A stretch of DNA of 64,000 nucleotides from Flavobacterium sp. MFBS3-15 (lineage in GTDB: Bacteria > Bacteroidota > Bacteroidia > Flavobacteriales > Flavobacteriaceae): positions 1-64,000 of the forward strand of contig NZ_JAPCHV010000008.1 in NCBI RefSeq assembly GCF_026107645.2, read 5' to 3'. Shown here in pieces: positions 53,238 through 62,565 of the stretch. Made by a program: the position numbers and the translations under genes. Each line of letters opens with the position of its first letter. Position 1 is the first letter of the stretch. A model generated the notes under the pieces. It was not told where the DNA came from. It saw only the letters and a list, made by a program, of their open reading frames with translations, and did not search any database.

Positions 53238-53762
53238 ATGTATCATAATTATAAAAACGTAGAGCTAGTAAAACCAAGCGGCCTTGAACTAAAGGATCGT
53301 TTGGTAGCTGTTAACCGTGTTACTAAAGTTACAAAGGGTGGACGTGCTTTCGGTTTCTCTGCTATCGTAGTGGTAGGTGATGAGAACGGTGTAGTAGGCC
53401 ATGGCCTTGGTAAATCTAAAGACGTGTCTGAGGCTATCGCCAAAGCTGTTGAGGATGCCAAGAAAAACCTTGTGAAGATTCCACTTTCTGGCCAGTCTGT
53501 GCCACATGAGCAAAAAGGCAAATTCGGTGGTGCACGCGTACTATTGATGCCTGCTTCTCACGGTACAGGTGTAATTGCCGGTGGTGCAGTACGTTCAGTA
53601 CTTGAATCAGTAGGTATTCACGATGTATTGTCTAAATCACAGGGTTCATCTAACCCTCACAATGTTGTAAAAGCTACTTTTGATGCTTTGCTTCAGATGA
53701 GGAGCGCTGCTACCGTTGCAAAACAAAGGGGCGTTTCACTTGAAAAAGTATTCAAAGGTTAA
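53238..53762 (+). CDS. rpsE: 30S ribosomal protein S5
   Basis: A 174-residue protein with the dsRNA-binding-like N-terminal half ([17 protein letters not shown]) and the C-terminal domain [19 protein letters not shown]. It takes part in decoding fidelity and mRNA unwinding. Confidence 0.98.
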   Translation: MYHNYKNVELVKPSGLELKDRLVAVNRVTKVTKGGRAFGFSAIVVVGDENGVVGHGLGKSKDVSEAIAKAVEDAKKNLVKIPLSGQSVPHEQKGKFGGARVLLMPASHGTGVIAGGAVRSVLESVGIHDVLSKSQGSSNPHNVVKATFDALLQMRSAATVAKQRGVSLEKVFKG

Positions 53763-53774
53763 TTCAGGGAAATC

Positions 53775-53957
53775 ATGGGAAAAATAAAAGTAAAACAAGT
53801 TAAGAGTAAAATCAACTGTCCGCAAACACAAAAGCTTACGCTTGAGTCATTAGGCCTTCGTAAACTTGGACAGGTTGTTGAGCACGATGCAACTCCTGCT
53901 ATCCTTGGAATGGTAAACAAAGTTAAACATTTGGTTTCTGTAGAGGAAATCAACTAA
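53775..53957 (+). CDS. rpmD: 50S ribosomal protein L30
   Basis: A 60-residue small protein with KVKQVKSKINCPQTQKLTL and LRKLGQVVEHDATPAILGM. It is present between rpsE and rplO as in most bacteria. Confidence 0.97.
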   Translation: MGKIKVKQVKSKINCPQTQKLTLESLGLRKLGQVVEHDATPAILGMVNKVKHLVSVEEIN

Positions 53958-53971
53958 CAAAATAAGTACTC

Positions 53972-54424
53972 ATGGATTTAAGTAACTTACAACCTGCGGA
54001 AGGTTCGGTTCATAATCAGAATAAAAGGGTAGGCCGTGGCGAAGGTTCGGGCAAAGGCGGTACTGCCGCACGTGGCCACAAAGGTGCCAAGTCACGTTCG
54101 GGCTACTCTAAGAAGGTAGGTTTTGAAGGTGGCCAGATGCCGCTACAGCGCCGTGTTCCTAAATTCGGTTTCAAGAACATCAACCGTAAGGAATATGCAG
54201 GTGTCAACCTTGACACGCTTCAGGCTCTTGTAGACAACGGATTTGCTACTGATACTGTAGATTTTACAGTACTGGTTGAAAACCGCCTTGCTACAAAAAA
54301 TGAAATGGTAAAGATTTTAGGAAGAGGAGAGCTTAAGGCAAAACTAAAAGTAACTGCTCACAAATTTACTGCAACTGCTAAAGCGGCTATCGAGGCTGCC
54401 GGTGGCGAAGCGGTAACTTTATAA
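53972..54424 (+). CDS. rplO: 50S ribosomal protein L15
   Basis: A 150-residue late assembly protein with [20 protein letters not shown] and the [18 protein letters not shown] segment. Followed by secY after 14 bp. Confidence 0.98.
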   Translation: MDLSNLQPAEGSVHNQNKRVGRGEGSGKGGTAARGHKGAKSRSGYSKKVGFEGGQMPLQRRVPKFGFKNINRKEYAGVNLDTLQALVDNGFATDTVDFTVLVENRLATKNEMVKILGRGELKAKLKVTAHKFTATAKAAIEAAGGEAVTL

Positions 54425-54438
54425 TCTTTAATTTCATT

Positions 54439-55782
54439 ATGAAGAAATTTTTCGAAGCGTTTGCCAATGTCTGGAAAATAGAGGAACTAAAGAACAGGAT
54501 TCTTGTTACTCTGGGATTGTTGCTTGTGTACCGTTTTGGTGCACACGTAACCCTGCCGGGTATTGATGCTACACAGCTAAACAGCTTGACAGATCAGACT
54601 AAGGGAGGTATTGGCTGGCTAATCGATGTATTTACAGGTGGTGCGTTCTCGCAGGCATCTGTATTTGCATTGGGTATCATGCCTTATATTTCTGCCTCGA
54701 TCGTGGTGCAGCTTATGGGCATCGCAGTACCTTACCTGCAAAAATTGCAGAAGGAAGGCGAAAGCGGCAGGAAAAAGCTAAACCAGATTACCCGTTGGCT
54801 TACAATACTTATTACGCTGGTTCAGGGACCGGGTTATATCTATAACCTGTACAGGACACTTCCGGCCCAGGCATTCCTTTTGCCTTCGGATTCGTTCCCG
54901 TTCCTGTTCTCATCGGTGGTTATCCTTACAACCGGTACCATTTTTGCAATGTGGCTTGGTGAAAAGATAACTGATAAAGGTATTGGTAACGGTATTTCGC
55001 TATTGATCCTTGTAGGTATCATTGCGAGGATGCCTCAGGCCTTCATCCAGGAGTTTACTTCTGTGATAACGGAAAACAACGGCGGCCCTTTGATGCTTGT
55101 TCTTGAAATTGTGGTATGGCTTCTTGTAATTATTGCATGTATCCTTATGATCATGGCAGTAAGAAAGATTCCTGTACAATATGCAAGGCGTACAACCTCG
55201 GGTGATTTTGAACAGGATATGGCGGGTGGCAACAGGCAATGGATTCCTTTGAAGCTTAATGCTTCCGGGGTTATGCCGATAATCTTTGCCCAGGCAATCA
55301 TGTTCATACCGGCAGCACTTGCAGGATTGTCGAAGTCGGATACGGCTCAAACCGTGACTTCGCAATTCCAGAATGTGTTCGGTTTGACCTATAATGTGGT
55401 TTTTGCTTTATTAATAATAATTTTTACTTACTTTTACACCGCGATAACGGTGCCTACCAACAAAATGGCAGATGACCTAAAAAGGAGTGGTGGTTTTATA
55501 CCGGGCGTAAGGCCTGGTGTTGAGACCGGAGACTACCTTGACAGGATCATGTCATTGATCACATTCCCTGGCTCATTGTTCTTAGCATTGCTTGCCGTGT
55601 TCCCGGCAGTAGTGTTTAACTTTGGGGTTCAGCAGCAGTGGGCTTTGTTCTATGGCGGAACATCACTGTTGATTATGGTCGGGGTTGCGATCGATACCAT
55701 TCAGCAAATAAACTCTTATCTGTTGAACAGGCATTACGACGGTTTGATGAAAAGTGGTAAGAATAGAAAAGCAGTAGCTTAA
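54439..55782 (+). CDS. secY: Protein translocase subunit SecY
   Basis: A 447-residue membrane protein with ten transmembrane segments that forms the Sec channel in the inner membrane. The plug and lateral-gate regions ([19 protein letters not shown]) and the cytoplasmic loops with RRTTSGD and [12 protein letters not shown] are conserved. It ends the spc part of the operon, 8 bp before infA. Confidence 0.98.
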   Translation: MKKFFEAFANVWKIEELKNRILVTLGLLLVYRFGAHVTLPGIDATQLNSLTDQTKGGIGWLIDVFTGGAFSQASVFALGIMPYISASIVVQLMGIAVPYLQKLQKEGESGRKKLNQITRWLTILITLVQGPGYIYNLYRTLPAQAFLLPSDSFPFLFSSVVILTTGTIFAMWLGEKITDKGIGNGISLLILVGIIARMPQAFIQEFTSVITENNGGPLMLVLEIVVWLLVIIACILMIMAVRKIPVQYARRTTSGDFEQDMAGGNRQWIPLKLNASGVMPIIFAQAIMFIPAALAGLSKSDTAQTVTSQFQNVFGLTYNVVFALLIIIFTYFYTAITVPTNKMADDLKRSGGFIPGVRPGVETGDYLDRIMSLITFPGSLFLALLAVFPAVVFNFGVQQQWALFYGGTSLLIMVGVAIDTIQQINSYLLNRHYDGLMKSGKNRKAVA

Positions 55783-55790
55783 CAATTTTT

Positions 55791-56006
55791 ATGGCAAAAC
55801 AGTCAGCAATAGAACAGGACGGATCAATAATAGAGGCATTGTCTAATGCCATGTTCCGTGTTGAATTAGAAAACGGGCATATAGTAATTGCTCATATTTC
55901 AGGAAAGATGCGTATGCACTACATCAAGTTGCTTCCGGGCGACAAGGTGAAACTTGAGATGAGCCCTTATGATTTGTCCAAAGCAAGAATTACTTATAGA
56001 TACTAA
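55791..56006 (+). CDS. infA: Translation initiation factor IF-1
   Basis: A 71-residue OB-fold protein with [20 protein letters not shown] and the C-terminal [14 protein letters not shown]. It blocks the A site during initiation. In many Bacteroidetes infA sits here, between secY and rpmJ. Confidence 0.98.
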   Translation: MAKQSAIEQDGSIIEALSNAMFRVELENGHIVIAHISGKMRMHYIKLLPGDKVKLEMSPYDLSKARITYRY

Positions 56007-56017
56007 AGCTATTAACA

Positions 56018-56134
56018 ATGAAAGTAAGAGCGTCAGTTAAGAAAAGAAGTGCCGAGTGCATCATAGTGCGCAGGAAAGGCAGATTATATGTTATTAACAA
56101 AAAGAATCCTAGATTTAAACAAAGACAAGGATAA
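56018..56134 (+). CDS. rpmJ: 50S ribosomal protein L36, zinc-free form
   Basis: A 38-residue protein starting [11 protein letters not shown] and ending FKQRQG. Zinc-binding L36 has Cys at 11, 14 and 27 and His at 33; here they are S11, C14, N27 and F33, so zinc cannot be held. The gene is 11 bp after infA and 2 bp before rpsM. Confidence 0.96.
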
Positions 56135-56136
56135 TT

Positions 56137-56511
56137 ATGGCAAGAATTGCAGGGGTAGATATACCTAAAAACAAAAGGGGAGTTATTGCCCTTACCTATA
56201 TCTTCGGTGTAGGAAAGAGCAGGGCTGCAGAGATTTTGGCTAAAGCTAACGTTAGCGAGGATATTAAGGTTCAGGATTGGAACGATGACCAGATCAGCGC
56301 CATCCGTGACGCTGTGTCTTACTATAAGATCGAAGGTGAGCTTCGTTCAGAAATATCTTTGAACATTAAGCGCCTGATGGATATCGGTTGTTACAGGGGA
56401 ATCCGCCACAGGGCAGGTCTTCCGCTTAGGGGCCAACGCACCAAGAACAACTCAAGGACTAGGAAAGGTAAGAGGAAAACTGTTGCTAACAAGAAAAAAG
56501 CAACTAAATAA
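56137..56511 (+). CDS. rpsM: 30S ribosomal protein S13
   Basis: A 124-residue head protein contacting tRNA and 23S rRNA. The start [20 protein letters not shown] and the C-terminal [16 protein letters not shown] are typical. First gene of the alpha section. Confidence 0.98.
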   Translation: MARIAGVDIPKNKRGVIALTYIFGVGKSRAAEILAKANVSEDIKVQDWNDDQISAIRDAVSYYKIEGELRSEISLNIKRLMDIGCYRGIRHRAGLPLRGQRTKNNSRTRKGKRKTVANKKKATK

Positions 56512-56519
56512 TAAGTAGT

Positions 56520-56903
56520 ATGGCTAAAGCGAGTACAAAAAAACGTAAAGTAATTGTAGAGTCTACAGGCGAAGCACATATTAGCGCAACTTTCAACAAC
56601 ATCATCATTTCTCTTACAAACAAGAAAGGTGAAGTTATTTCATGGTCATCTGCAGGTAAGATGGGCTTCAGGGGTTCTAAAAAGAACACTCCTTATGCTG
56701 CCCAGATGGCTGCTGAAGATTGCAGCAAAGTTGCTCTTGAGGCCGGCCTTAAGAAGGTTAAAGTTTACGTTAAAGGCCCGGGTAACGGACGTGAGTCTGC
56801 TATCAGGTCACTGCACAATGGAGGAATCGAAGTTACTGAGATTATCGACGTAACACCAATGCCGCACAACGGCTGTCGCCCTCCAAAGAGAAGGAGAGTT
56901 TAA
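56520..56903 (+). CDS. rpsK: 30S ribosomal protein S11
   Basis: A 127-residue platform protein with [17 protein letters not shown] and the C-terminal [14 protein letters not shown]. The asparagine-glycine in PHNGC is a known isoaspartate site in this family. An 84-bp structured gap follows. Confidence 0.98.
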   Translation: MAKASTKKRKVIVESTGEAHISATFNNIIISLTNKKGEVISWSSAGKMGFRGSKKNTPYAAQMAAEDCSKVALEAGLKKVKVYVKGPGNGRESAIRSLHNGGIEVTEIIDVTPMPHNGCRPPKRRRV

Positions 56904-56921
56904 TTTTATAGTATAACAAGA

Positions 56922-56971
56922 GCGGGAATTAAGGTTATCGGAGGATGAGACCTGAATTCATAACCTCCTGC
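56922..56971 (+). promoter_or_regulatory. Candidate S4 leader between rpsK and rpsD
   Basis: Arms AGGTTAT (56932-56938) and ATAACCT (56960-56966) pair perfectly; an outer GCGGGA (56922-56927) / TCCTGC (56966-56971) adds six pairs with one wobble, sharing the T at 56966. GGAGG (56940-56944) in the loop can instead pair with CCTCC (56964-56968), so a switch is possible. It lies 17 bp before the rpsD ATG. Confidence 0.6.
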
Positions 56972-56987
56972 TTATTAATTTTTAGAA

Positions 56988-57593
56988 ATGGCAAGATATA
57001 CTGGTCCACAAACAAAAATCGCCCGTAAATTCGGTGAGGCGATCTTCGGAGACGACAAAGCCTTCGAAAAAAGAAACTACCCTCCGGGACAACACGGCCT
57101 GGCCAAGAAAAGGGGTAAAAAATCAGAGTACGCTGTACAGTTGATGGAAAAGCAAAAAGCTAAGTACACTTACGGTATCCTTGAAAAACAATTCAGAAAC
57201 CTGTATGAAAAAGCTGCTGCCTCTAAAGGTGTAACAGGTGAAATCCTTTTACAGCTTTGCGAAGCAAGGCTTGACAACGTAGTGTACAGGATGGGTATTG
57301 CACCTTCACGCAGGGCTGCAAGGCAAATCGTTTCACACAGGCACGTTACTGTGAATGGTGAATTGGTGAACATCCCTTCTTACCACCTTAAAGCCGGCGA
57401 TAAAGTGGCTGTTCGTGAAAAGTCAAAATCTCTTGACACCATCACAAATTCTTTATCAAACTCTGCTCAGGTATATGAGTGGATCACCTGGAACAACGAT
57501 ACTAAGGAGGGAACATTTGTTTCTGTACCTGCAAGGATCCAGATTCCGGAAAACATCAAAGAACAACTAATCGTTGAGTTGTATAACAAATAA
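56988..57593 (+). CDS. rpsD: 30S ribosomal protein S4
   Basis: A 201-residue assembly-initiating protein. The S4 RNA-binding domain ([23 protein letters not shown] region, about 91-150) and the conserved N-terminal segment [17 protein letters not shown] are present. It has no zinc cysteines. In E. coli it regulates its own operon, and the structured leader upstream would fit that role. Confidence 0.98.
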   Translation: MARYTGPQTKIARKFGEAIFGDDKAFEKRNYPPGQHGLAKKRGKKSEYAVQLMEKQKAKYTYGILEKQFRNLYEKAAASKGVTGEILLQLCEARLDNVVYRMGIAPSRRAARQIVSHRHVTVNGELVNIPSYHLKAGDKVAVREKSKSLDTITNSLSNSAQVYEWITWNNDTKEGTFVSVPARIQIPENIKEQLIVELYNK

Positions 57594-57613
57594 TAATTGA
57601 CATTAGTCGAAAT

Positions 57614-58606
57614 ATGGCAATATTTAATTTTCAGAAGCCCGATAAAGTTATAATGATCGATTCTACGGATTTCACAGGCAAGTTTGAATTCAGGCCTTTG
57701 GAACCGGGTTACGGATTGACCGTTGGTAACGCACTTAGAAGAGTTTTGCTTTCTTCATTGGAAGGTTACGCAATTACTTCAGTTCGCATTGAAGGAGTTG
57801 ATCACGAATTTTCCACTATAGCAGGGGTTGTTGAAGATGTTACAGAAATAATTCTGAACCTTAAGCAGGTTCGTTTTAAGCGCCAGATCGAGGATATCGA
57901 CAATGAATCTGTATCTGTATCTTTTACAGGAAAAGACCAGCTTACTGCCGGCGATTTCCAGAAGTTCATTTCAGGTTTCCAGGTGTTGAATCCGGATCTT
58001 GTGATCTGCAACATGGACAGCAAGATAAACATTAACCTTGAACTTACCATTGAGAAAGGCAGGGGTTATGTTCCGGCTGAAGAAAATAAAAAGCAAAACG
58101 CCGCTATAGGAACAATCTTCACTGACTCAATCTTTACTCCGGTAAAAAACGTGAAATATACTATAGAAAACTTCCGTGTTGAACAGAAAACCGACTACGA
58201 AAAACTGGTATTCGAAATCATCACCGACGGATCTATACATCCTAAAGATGCGCTTACTGAGGCAGCAAAAACACTGATTCACCATTTTATGCTGTTCTCT
58301 GATGAAAGAATTACTCTTGAGGCCGACGAAATTGCACAAACAGAATCTTATGATGAAGAGTCTCTTCACATGAGGCAGCTTCTTAAAACCAAATTGGTTG
58401 ACATGGATCTTTCTGTAAGGGCACTGAATTGTTTGAAAGCGGCTGAAGTTGATACTTTGGGTGATCTTGTATCATTCAATAAGAATGACTTGATGAAGTT
58501 CCGTAACTTCGGTAAAAAGTCGCTTACTGAGCTTGATGAGCTTGTAGCGTCTAAAAACCTGCACTTCGGGATGGATTTGACGAAATACAAATTAGATAAA
58601 GAATAA
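57614..58606 (+). CDS. rpoA: RNA polymerase alpha subunit
   Basis: A 330-residue subunit with the dimerisation/assembly domain (about 10-230; [17 protein letters not shown]) and the C-terminal DNA- and activator-binding domain (about 255-320; [19 protein letters not shown] and LTELDELV). Its start is 20 bp after rpsD. Confidence 0.98.
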   Translation: MAIFNFQKPDKVIMIDSTDFTGKFEFRPLEPGYGLTVGNALRRVLLSSLEGYAITSVRIEGVDHEFSTIAGVVEDVTEIILNLKQVRFKRQIEDIDNESVSVSFTGKDQLTAGDFQKFISGFQVLNPDLVICNMDSKININLELTIEKGRGYVPAEENKKQNAAIGTIFTDSIFTPVKNVKYTIENFRVEQKTDYEKLVFEIITDGSIHPKDALTEAAKTLIHHFMLFSDERITLEADEIAQTESYDEESLHMRQLLKTKLVDMDLSVRALNCLKAAEVDTLGDLVSFNKNDLMKFRNFGKKSLTELDELVASKNLHFGMDLTKYKLDKE

Positions 58607-58639
58607 TCCGGACCTTTTTAGGTTTATATTACTACAGAG

Positions 58640-59152
58640 ATGAGACACGGAAAAAAGAATAATCACTTAAGCAGGCAGACAGGGCATAGGAAAGCTATGC
58701 TGGCTAACATGGCCTGCTCGCTTATAGAGCACAAGCGTATCAATACGACTGTTGCCAAAGCTAAAGCGCTTAAGCAATTTATTGAGCCGCTTGTTACAAA
58801 ATCGAAAGAAGATACTACTCACAACAGGCGTATTGTTTTCGCTTACCTTCGCAACAAATATGCAGTTACTGAACTTTTCAGGGAAGTAGCAGCTAAAGTA
58901 GGCGATCGTCCGGGCGGATACACCCGTATCATTAAGCTTGGTAACCGTCTTGGTGACAACGCTGATATGGCAATGATCGAACTGGTAGACTTCAACGAAC
59001 TGTACAACGCTGTTAAGAAAGAAGCTAAGAAAACTACACGCCGTAGCCGTACTGCCAAGAAAGCAGACGCTGCTGCCCCGGTTGCCGAAGCTCCTGCAGC
59101 TACAGAAGCTCCTGCTGTTGATACAGAAGAAAACAAGGAAGCTACTGAATAA
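58640..59152 (+). CDS. rplQ: 50S ribosomal protein L17, extended tail
   Basis: A 170-residue L17; the conserved part is about residues 1-117 ([20 protein letters not shown]). The tail is Lys/Arg-rich and then Ala/Pro/Glu-rich ([17 protein letters not shown]), which makes it much longer than the E. coli protein (127 residues). Such tails are usual in Bacteroidetes L17. Last gene of the ribosomal block, with a terminator 29 bp later. Confidence 0.97.
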   Translation: MRHGKKNNHLSRQTGHRKAMLANMACSLIEHKRINTTVAKAKALKQFIEPLVTKSKEDTTHNRRIVFAYLRNKYAVTELFREVAAKVGDRPGGYTRIIKLGNRLGDNADMAMIELVDFNELYNAVKKEAKKTTRRSRTAKKADAAAPVAEAPAATEAPAVDTEENKEATE

Positions 59153-59180
59153 TCATGAAACAATGATTTTCAAATATCAA

Positions 59181-59216
59181 AAAAGGATGAACTTAACGTT
59201 TGTCCTTTTTTTTTTT
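59181..59216 (+). terminator. Terminator of the ribosomal operon
   Basis: AAAAGGATGAAC / GTTTGTCCTTTT with two wobble pairs, a 5-base loop and eleven T. Confidence 0.9.
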
Positions 59217-59254
59217 GGCCTGAAAATACGTTTCGCTTTCACGATTTTTTAAAG

Positions 59255-59262
59255 TAAATTTG
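59255..59262 (+). promoter_or_regulatory. -7 box of carA promoter
   Basis: TAAATTTG fits TAnnTTTG and lies 26 bp before the carA ATG. The -33 position has TTT rather than TTG. Confidence 0.55.
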
Positions 59263-59288
59263 CACACAACACAACAACAAACGACATA

Positions 59289-60398
59289 ATGAAATATTCT
59301 AACAGGGATCGAGCGATCCTGCTCCTTGCAGACGGTACTATATTTTATGGCAAGTCCATTGGGATTGAAGGTACTGTTTTTGGTGAAGTCTGCTTCAATA
59401 CCGGGATGACCGGCTACCAGGAAATTTTTACCGATCCATCTTATTTTGGGCAAATCATGGTGGCATCCAATGCCCATATTGGTAATTATGGCACGAATGA
59501 GGAAGAAGTTGAGGCCGACAAGATCATGATTTCAGGGCTGGTTTGTAAAAACTTCAGCTTTAACCACTCAAGGCCCAATTCTACCGAAAGCCTTAAAGAG
59601 TATTTTGAAAAACAAAACCTTGTTGCAATATCCGATGTGGATACCCGTGCCCTCGTGAGTTATATACGGGATAATGGGGCAATGAATGCGGTTATTTGCA
59701 CCGAGGAATGCGATATTGAGGACCTTAAAAGGCGACTTTTGGGTATACCTGATATGAAAGGTTTGGAACTATCATCCAAAGTGTCGACGAAAGAGCCGTA
59801 CTTCGTTGGTAACCCTGATGCGAAGTACAAAATCTCTGCGCTCGACCTTGGCATTAAGAAGAACATCCTGCGCAACCTGGCCAAGCGGGATTGCTACATC
59901 AAGGTGTTCCCTTATGATGCATCGTACGAAGACCTTAAAAGCTTCGATCCCGACGGCTACTTCCTTTCCAACGGACCCGGTGACCCCGATCCGCTATATG
60001 CTGCACAGGAAACAGCCCGCAACATCCTTGATAAGAATGAGCCGGTATTCGGTATCTGCCTTGGGCACCAGGTTTTGGCTTTGGCCAATGGTATCCCCAC
60101 CTATAAAATGTTCAACGGCCATAGGGGCATTAACCACCCCGTGCGCAATATATTGACCGGTGAAGGTGAGATTACCTCCCAGAATCACGGCTTTGCCGTA
60201 GTGCGGGAAGAACTGGAAAAACATCCTGACTTTGAGATTACCCACGAGCACATCAACGACGGCACTGTAGCCGGAATGCGTATGAAGAGCAAAAACTGCT
60301 TCTCAGTACAGTACCACCCGGAGGCAAGCCCGGGCCCACATGATGCAACCTACCTTTTTGACCAGTTCATATCGAATATTGAAGGCGCAAAAAAGTAA
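59289..60398 (+). CDS. carA: Carbamoyl-phosphate synthase small subunit
   Basis: A 369-residue glutaminase subunit that supplies ammonia for carbamoyl phosphate in arginine and pyrimidine synthesis. The N-terminal CPSase domain (GIEGTVFGEVCFNTGMTGYQ) is followed by the class I glutamine amidotransferase domain with the nucleophile in GICLGHQ and the HPEASPGPHD region. carB is not next to it; eno follows instead, as in many Flavobacteriaceae. Confidence 0.97.
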   Translation: MKYSNRDRAILLLADGTIFYGKSIGIEGTVFGEVCFNTGMTGYQEIFTDPSYFGQIMVASNAHIGNYGTNEEEVEADKIMISGLVCKNFSFNHSRPNSTESLKEYFEKQNLVAISDVDTRALVSYIRDNGAMNAVICTEECDIEDLKRRLLGIPDMKGLELSSKVSTKEPYFVGNPDAKYKISALDLGIKKNILRNLAKRDCYIKVFPYDASYEDLKSFDPDGYFLSNGPGDPDPLYAAQETARNILDKNEPVFGICLGHQVLALANGIPTYKMFNGHRGINHPVRNILTGEGEITSQNHGFAVVREELEKHPDFEITHEHINDGTVAGMRMKSKNCFSVQYHPEASPGPHDATYLFDQFISNIEGAKK

Positions 60399-60486
60399 AT
60401 CCTGATTTCGGGAGTAAAATGCTGGCGCTAAAACGTTTGCGTTTATAAGTTTTTAAAAATTAAAGAATTTGATATTTTAATTTGAT

Positions 60487-60494
60487 TAAATTTG
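60487..60494 (+). promoter_or_regulatory. -7 box of eno promoter
   Basis: TAAATTTG fits TAnnTTTG, 50 bp before eno; a TTG at 60469-60471 is 15 bases upstream. The 146-bp gap 60399-60544 is otherwise AT-rich and holds no gene. Confidence 0.5.
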
Positions 60495-60532
60495 GTTTTT
60501 ACTCAAATTAAACAACCGAATAATAACAATAA

Positions 60533-61840
<1,308 letters not shown>

Positions 61841-61857
61841 TTATTCAGAATGTATAG

Positions 61858-61896
61858 AAAATCGGGATAGGTTCGTTGACCTATCCCGATTTTTGT
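61858..61896 (+). terminator. Terminator of eno
   Basis: A perfect 15-bp stem AAAATCGGGATAGGT (61858-61872) / ACCTATCCCGATTTT (61879-61893) with a 6-base loop and a T-rich tail. Confidence 0.95.
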
Positions 61897-61935
61897 TTTA
61901 TTTGTATTGCTGAAAATGCGTAACAAGTTACTATT

Positions 61936-62478
61936 ATGGAAATCGGTAAAAAATTCAACACATTATCATTAGAGGAGTACCTATTCTATATTGATAATCA
62001 TAAGAAGTATAGCGATTTTAATACGCTTGGATTATATCGCTCGATTTCGGAAAATGATAAACTGAACCTTGAAGAAAAAATACAGGTAAGGGACTATGCG
62101 CATAAACTATTTAGAAAATCGTTTGATTTTCTTCAGCTTAAAGACCCTGTAACTTTTATGGAAGTCCAATACCTTGGAGAGCAACTGACCGTAGGTGACC
62201 GAAACGGGATTTGGGACGACCTCAGGAAAGCCCAGAAAAAAATACTTGATGATAAAAAAATCAGACACAGGAATTTTGGCACATACTCAAAACACGATTG
62301 CGGTCGGGATAATTGTCTATGGAATGGTGTTATGATAAGGCAAGGGACACCTTTTGCCTGGACGAGTATTTATTTTGATTGCGATAAAGATAAATGGTCT
62401 GGGCAAATTAAATCCGAGAAAAGAAAAAGTGACAGGAAAAATGAGAAGCACTTAATCAATAAGGAGCTTGACCTGTAA
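61936..62478 (+). CDS. Basic protein of unknown function
   Basis: A 180-residue cytosolic protein that I do not recognise. A helical N-terminal half is followed by a segment with H, C and C in KHDCGRDNCLWNGVMI, possibly a metal site, and a lysine-rich C-terminus (SEKRKSDRKNEKHL). It lies alone between eno and the histidine kinase gene. The base composition is somewhat AT-richer than that of eno. Confidence 0.65.
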   Translation: MEIGKKFNTLSLEEYLFYIDNHKKYSDFNTLGLYRSISENDKLNLEEKIQVRDYAHKLFRKSFDFLQLKDPVTFMEVQYLGEQLTVGDRNGIWDDLRKAQKKILDDKKIRHRNFGTYSKHDCGRDNCLWNGVMIRQGTPFAWTSIYFDCDKDKWSGQIKSEKRKSDRKNEKHLINKELDL

Positions 62479-62545
62479 TCTGCTTCAAATTCTAAATCAC
62501 ATCCCTTAAATTCTAAACGGATAATAATTAATCCGTACGAAATCA

Positions 62546-62553
62546 TACATTTG
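62546..62553 (+). promoter_or_regulatory. -7 box of the TPR kinase gene
   Basis: TACATTTG fits TAnnTTTG and lies 12 bp before the ATG. An inverted pair CGGAT (62518-62522) / ATCCG (62531-62535) lies just upstream. Confidence 0.5.
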
Positions 62554-62565
62554 CTTCCGTAATAC

